Of a stretch of DNA of 64,000 nt, positions 63,767 to 64,000 are shown one piece after another; positions within the stretch are counted from its first letter, which is position 1, and each line of letters starts with the position of its first letter. This DNA comes from Sycon ciliatum (lineage: Eukaryota > Porifera > Calcarea > Leucosolenida > Sycettidae): contig NC_088649.1 in NCBI RefSeq assembly GCF_964019385.1, positions 21,854,435 to 21,918,434 on the forward strand, written 5' to 3'. Position numbers and translations under genes: made by a program. The notes beneath the pieces are model-generated. The model saw only the letters and a list, made by a program, of their open reading frames with translations, was not told the origin of the DNA and did not search any database.

Positions 63767-64000
63767 GGAGATTCCGGAGTACGATTTTTCGTGCCAAAAT
63801 CCGTAGAGGCGCTAAGGATTTTTTTATACGTCGTTTTCGATCAGTGAAATGTTCTGGAGTACGGAAGTTATGTGTTTGCCGTCATTTACCAGGTTACCAT
63901 CGCAAACACGTCACATTCCCGCGCTATGCCTTTTGTTTTTGAAAATTTGTACCGAAATCAAAACTTCCCGCGGAAAATCGATGTTTCTCGTACCAAATTT
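63767..64000. mobile_element. TIR element E, copy 2, cut by the window end
   Basis: From GGGAGATTCCGGAGTACG onward it matches the reverse complement of 37738-38148 (GTGCCAAAATCCGTAGAGG, TTTACCAGGTTACCATCG-type middle, GTACCGAAATCAAAACTT). Diverged by substitutions and small indels. The right end lies outside the window. Confidence 0.78.

Overview
This window is eukaryotic and almost certainly from an invertebrate animal. It has introns with GT/AG borders, AATAAA signals, CR1-like LINEs, a Ty3/gypsy fragment, a tRNA-headed SINE, dense short terminal-inverted-repeat (TIR) elements and huge microsatellites. No prokaryotic gene organisation is visible. The reverse-transcriptase family with the LPxRxGGLGI, CxCG/RHN and FFDIRV blocks, and the single-exon DNC-GQNKN transposase-like protein, are types I associate with sponges and cnidarians, but the species cannot be fixed from this window.

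Layout. Positions 1-1,212 hold the C-terminal part of a retroelement on the minus strand, open off the left edge. Positions 1,213-19,416 are eight (TAC)n arrays, about 10 kb in total, separated by seven unique blocks in the order A-B-C-C'-A'-B'-C''. Every block is a TIR element flanked by TA, so each looks like a TA-targeting DNA transposon that landed in the microsatellite. A-B-C is tandemly repeated with a period of about 9.2 kb. Positions 19,417-26,250 carry few recognisable features apart from a fourth TIR element (22,444-23,454) whose ends resemble those of A and C.

Positions 26,250-33,970 are a transposon graveyard: a Cys-rich coding remnant split by a LINE, a MITE, a complete-looking 2.46-kb transposon with an intact 684-aa transposase-like gene, and a gypsy 3' end with LTR. 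Positions 34-41 kb contain nested MITEs, including elements inside elements. Positions 41-57 kb contain a second copy of the left-edge retroelement domain, a roughly 3-kb segmental duplication (42.6-45.96 and 54.0-56.9 kb, plus an inverted partial copy at 51.0-52.2 kb), a 200-base gap, one probable spliced host gene (46.9-48.7 kb), a perfect 164-bp inverted duplication and a 774-bp palindrome. Positions 58-64 kb contain an open CR1-like reverse-transcriptase tail, a 25/26-bp minisatellite open in all frames, and an LTR retrotransposon with PBS and PPT. In place of gag-pol that element carries a signal-peptide ORF and a decayed polyubiquitin.

The most unusual signals are four. (1) A family of palindromic insertions beginning CAAGAGT and ending ACTCTTG, from 26 to 356 bp long, flanked by 7-bp direct repeats. 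(2) The transposon-in-TAC-array locus. (3) The LTR element carrying a secreted leader and ubiquitin. (4) The self-contained transposon around the 684-aa gene. Few genes here appear to be host genes, and nothing suggests an operon or pathway. The window reads as an accessory, repeat-driven region.
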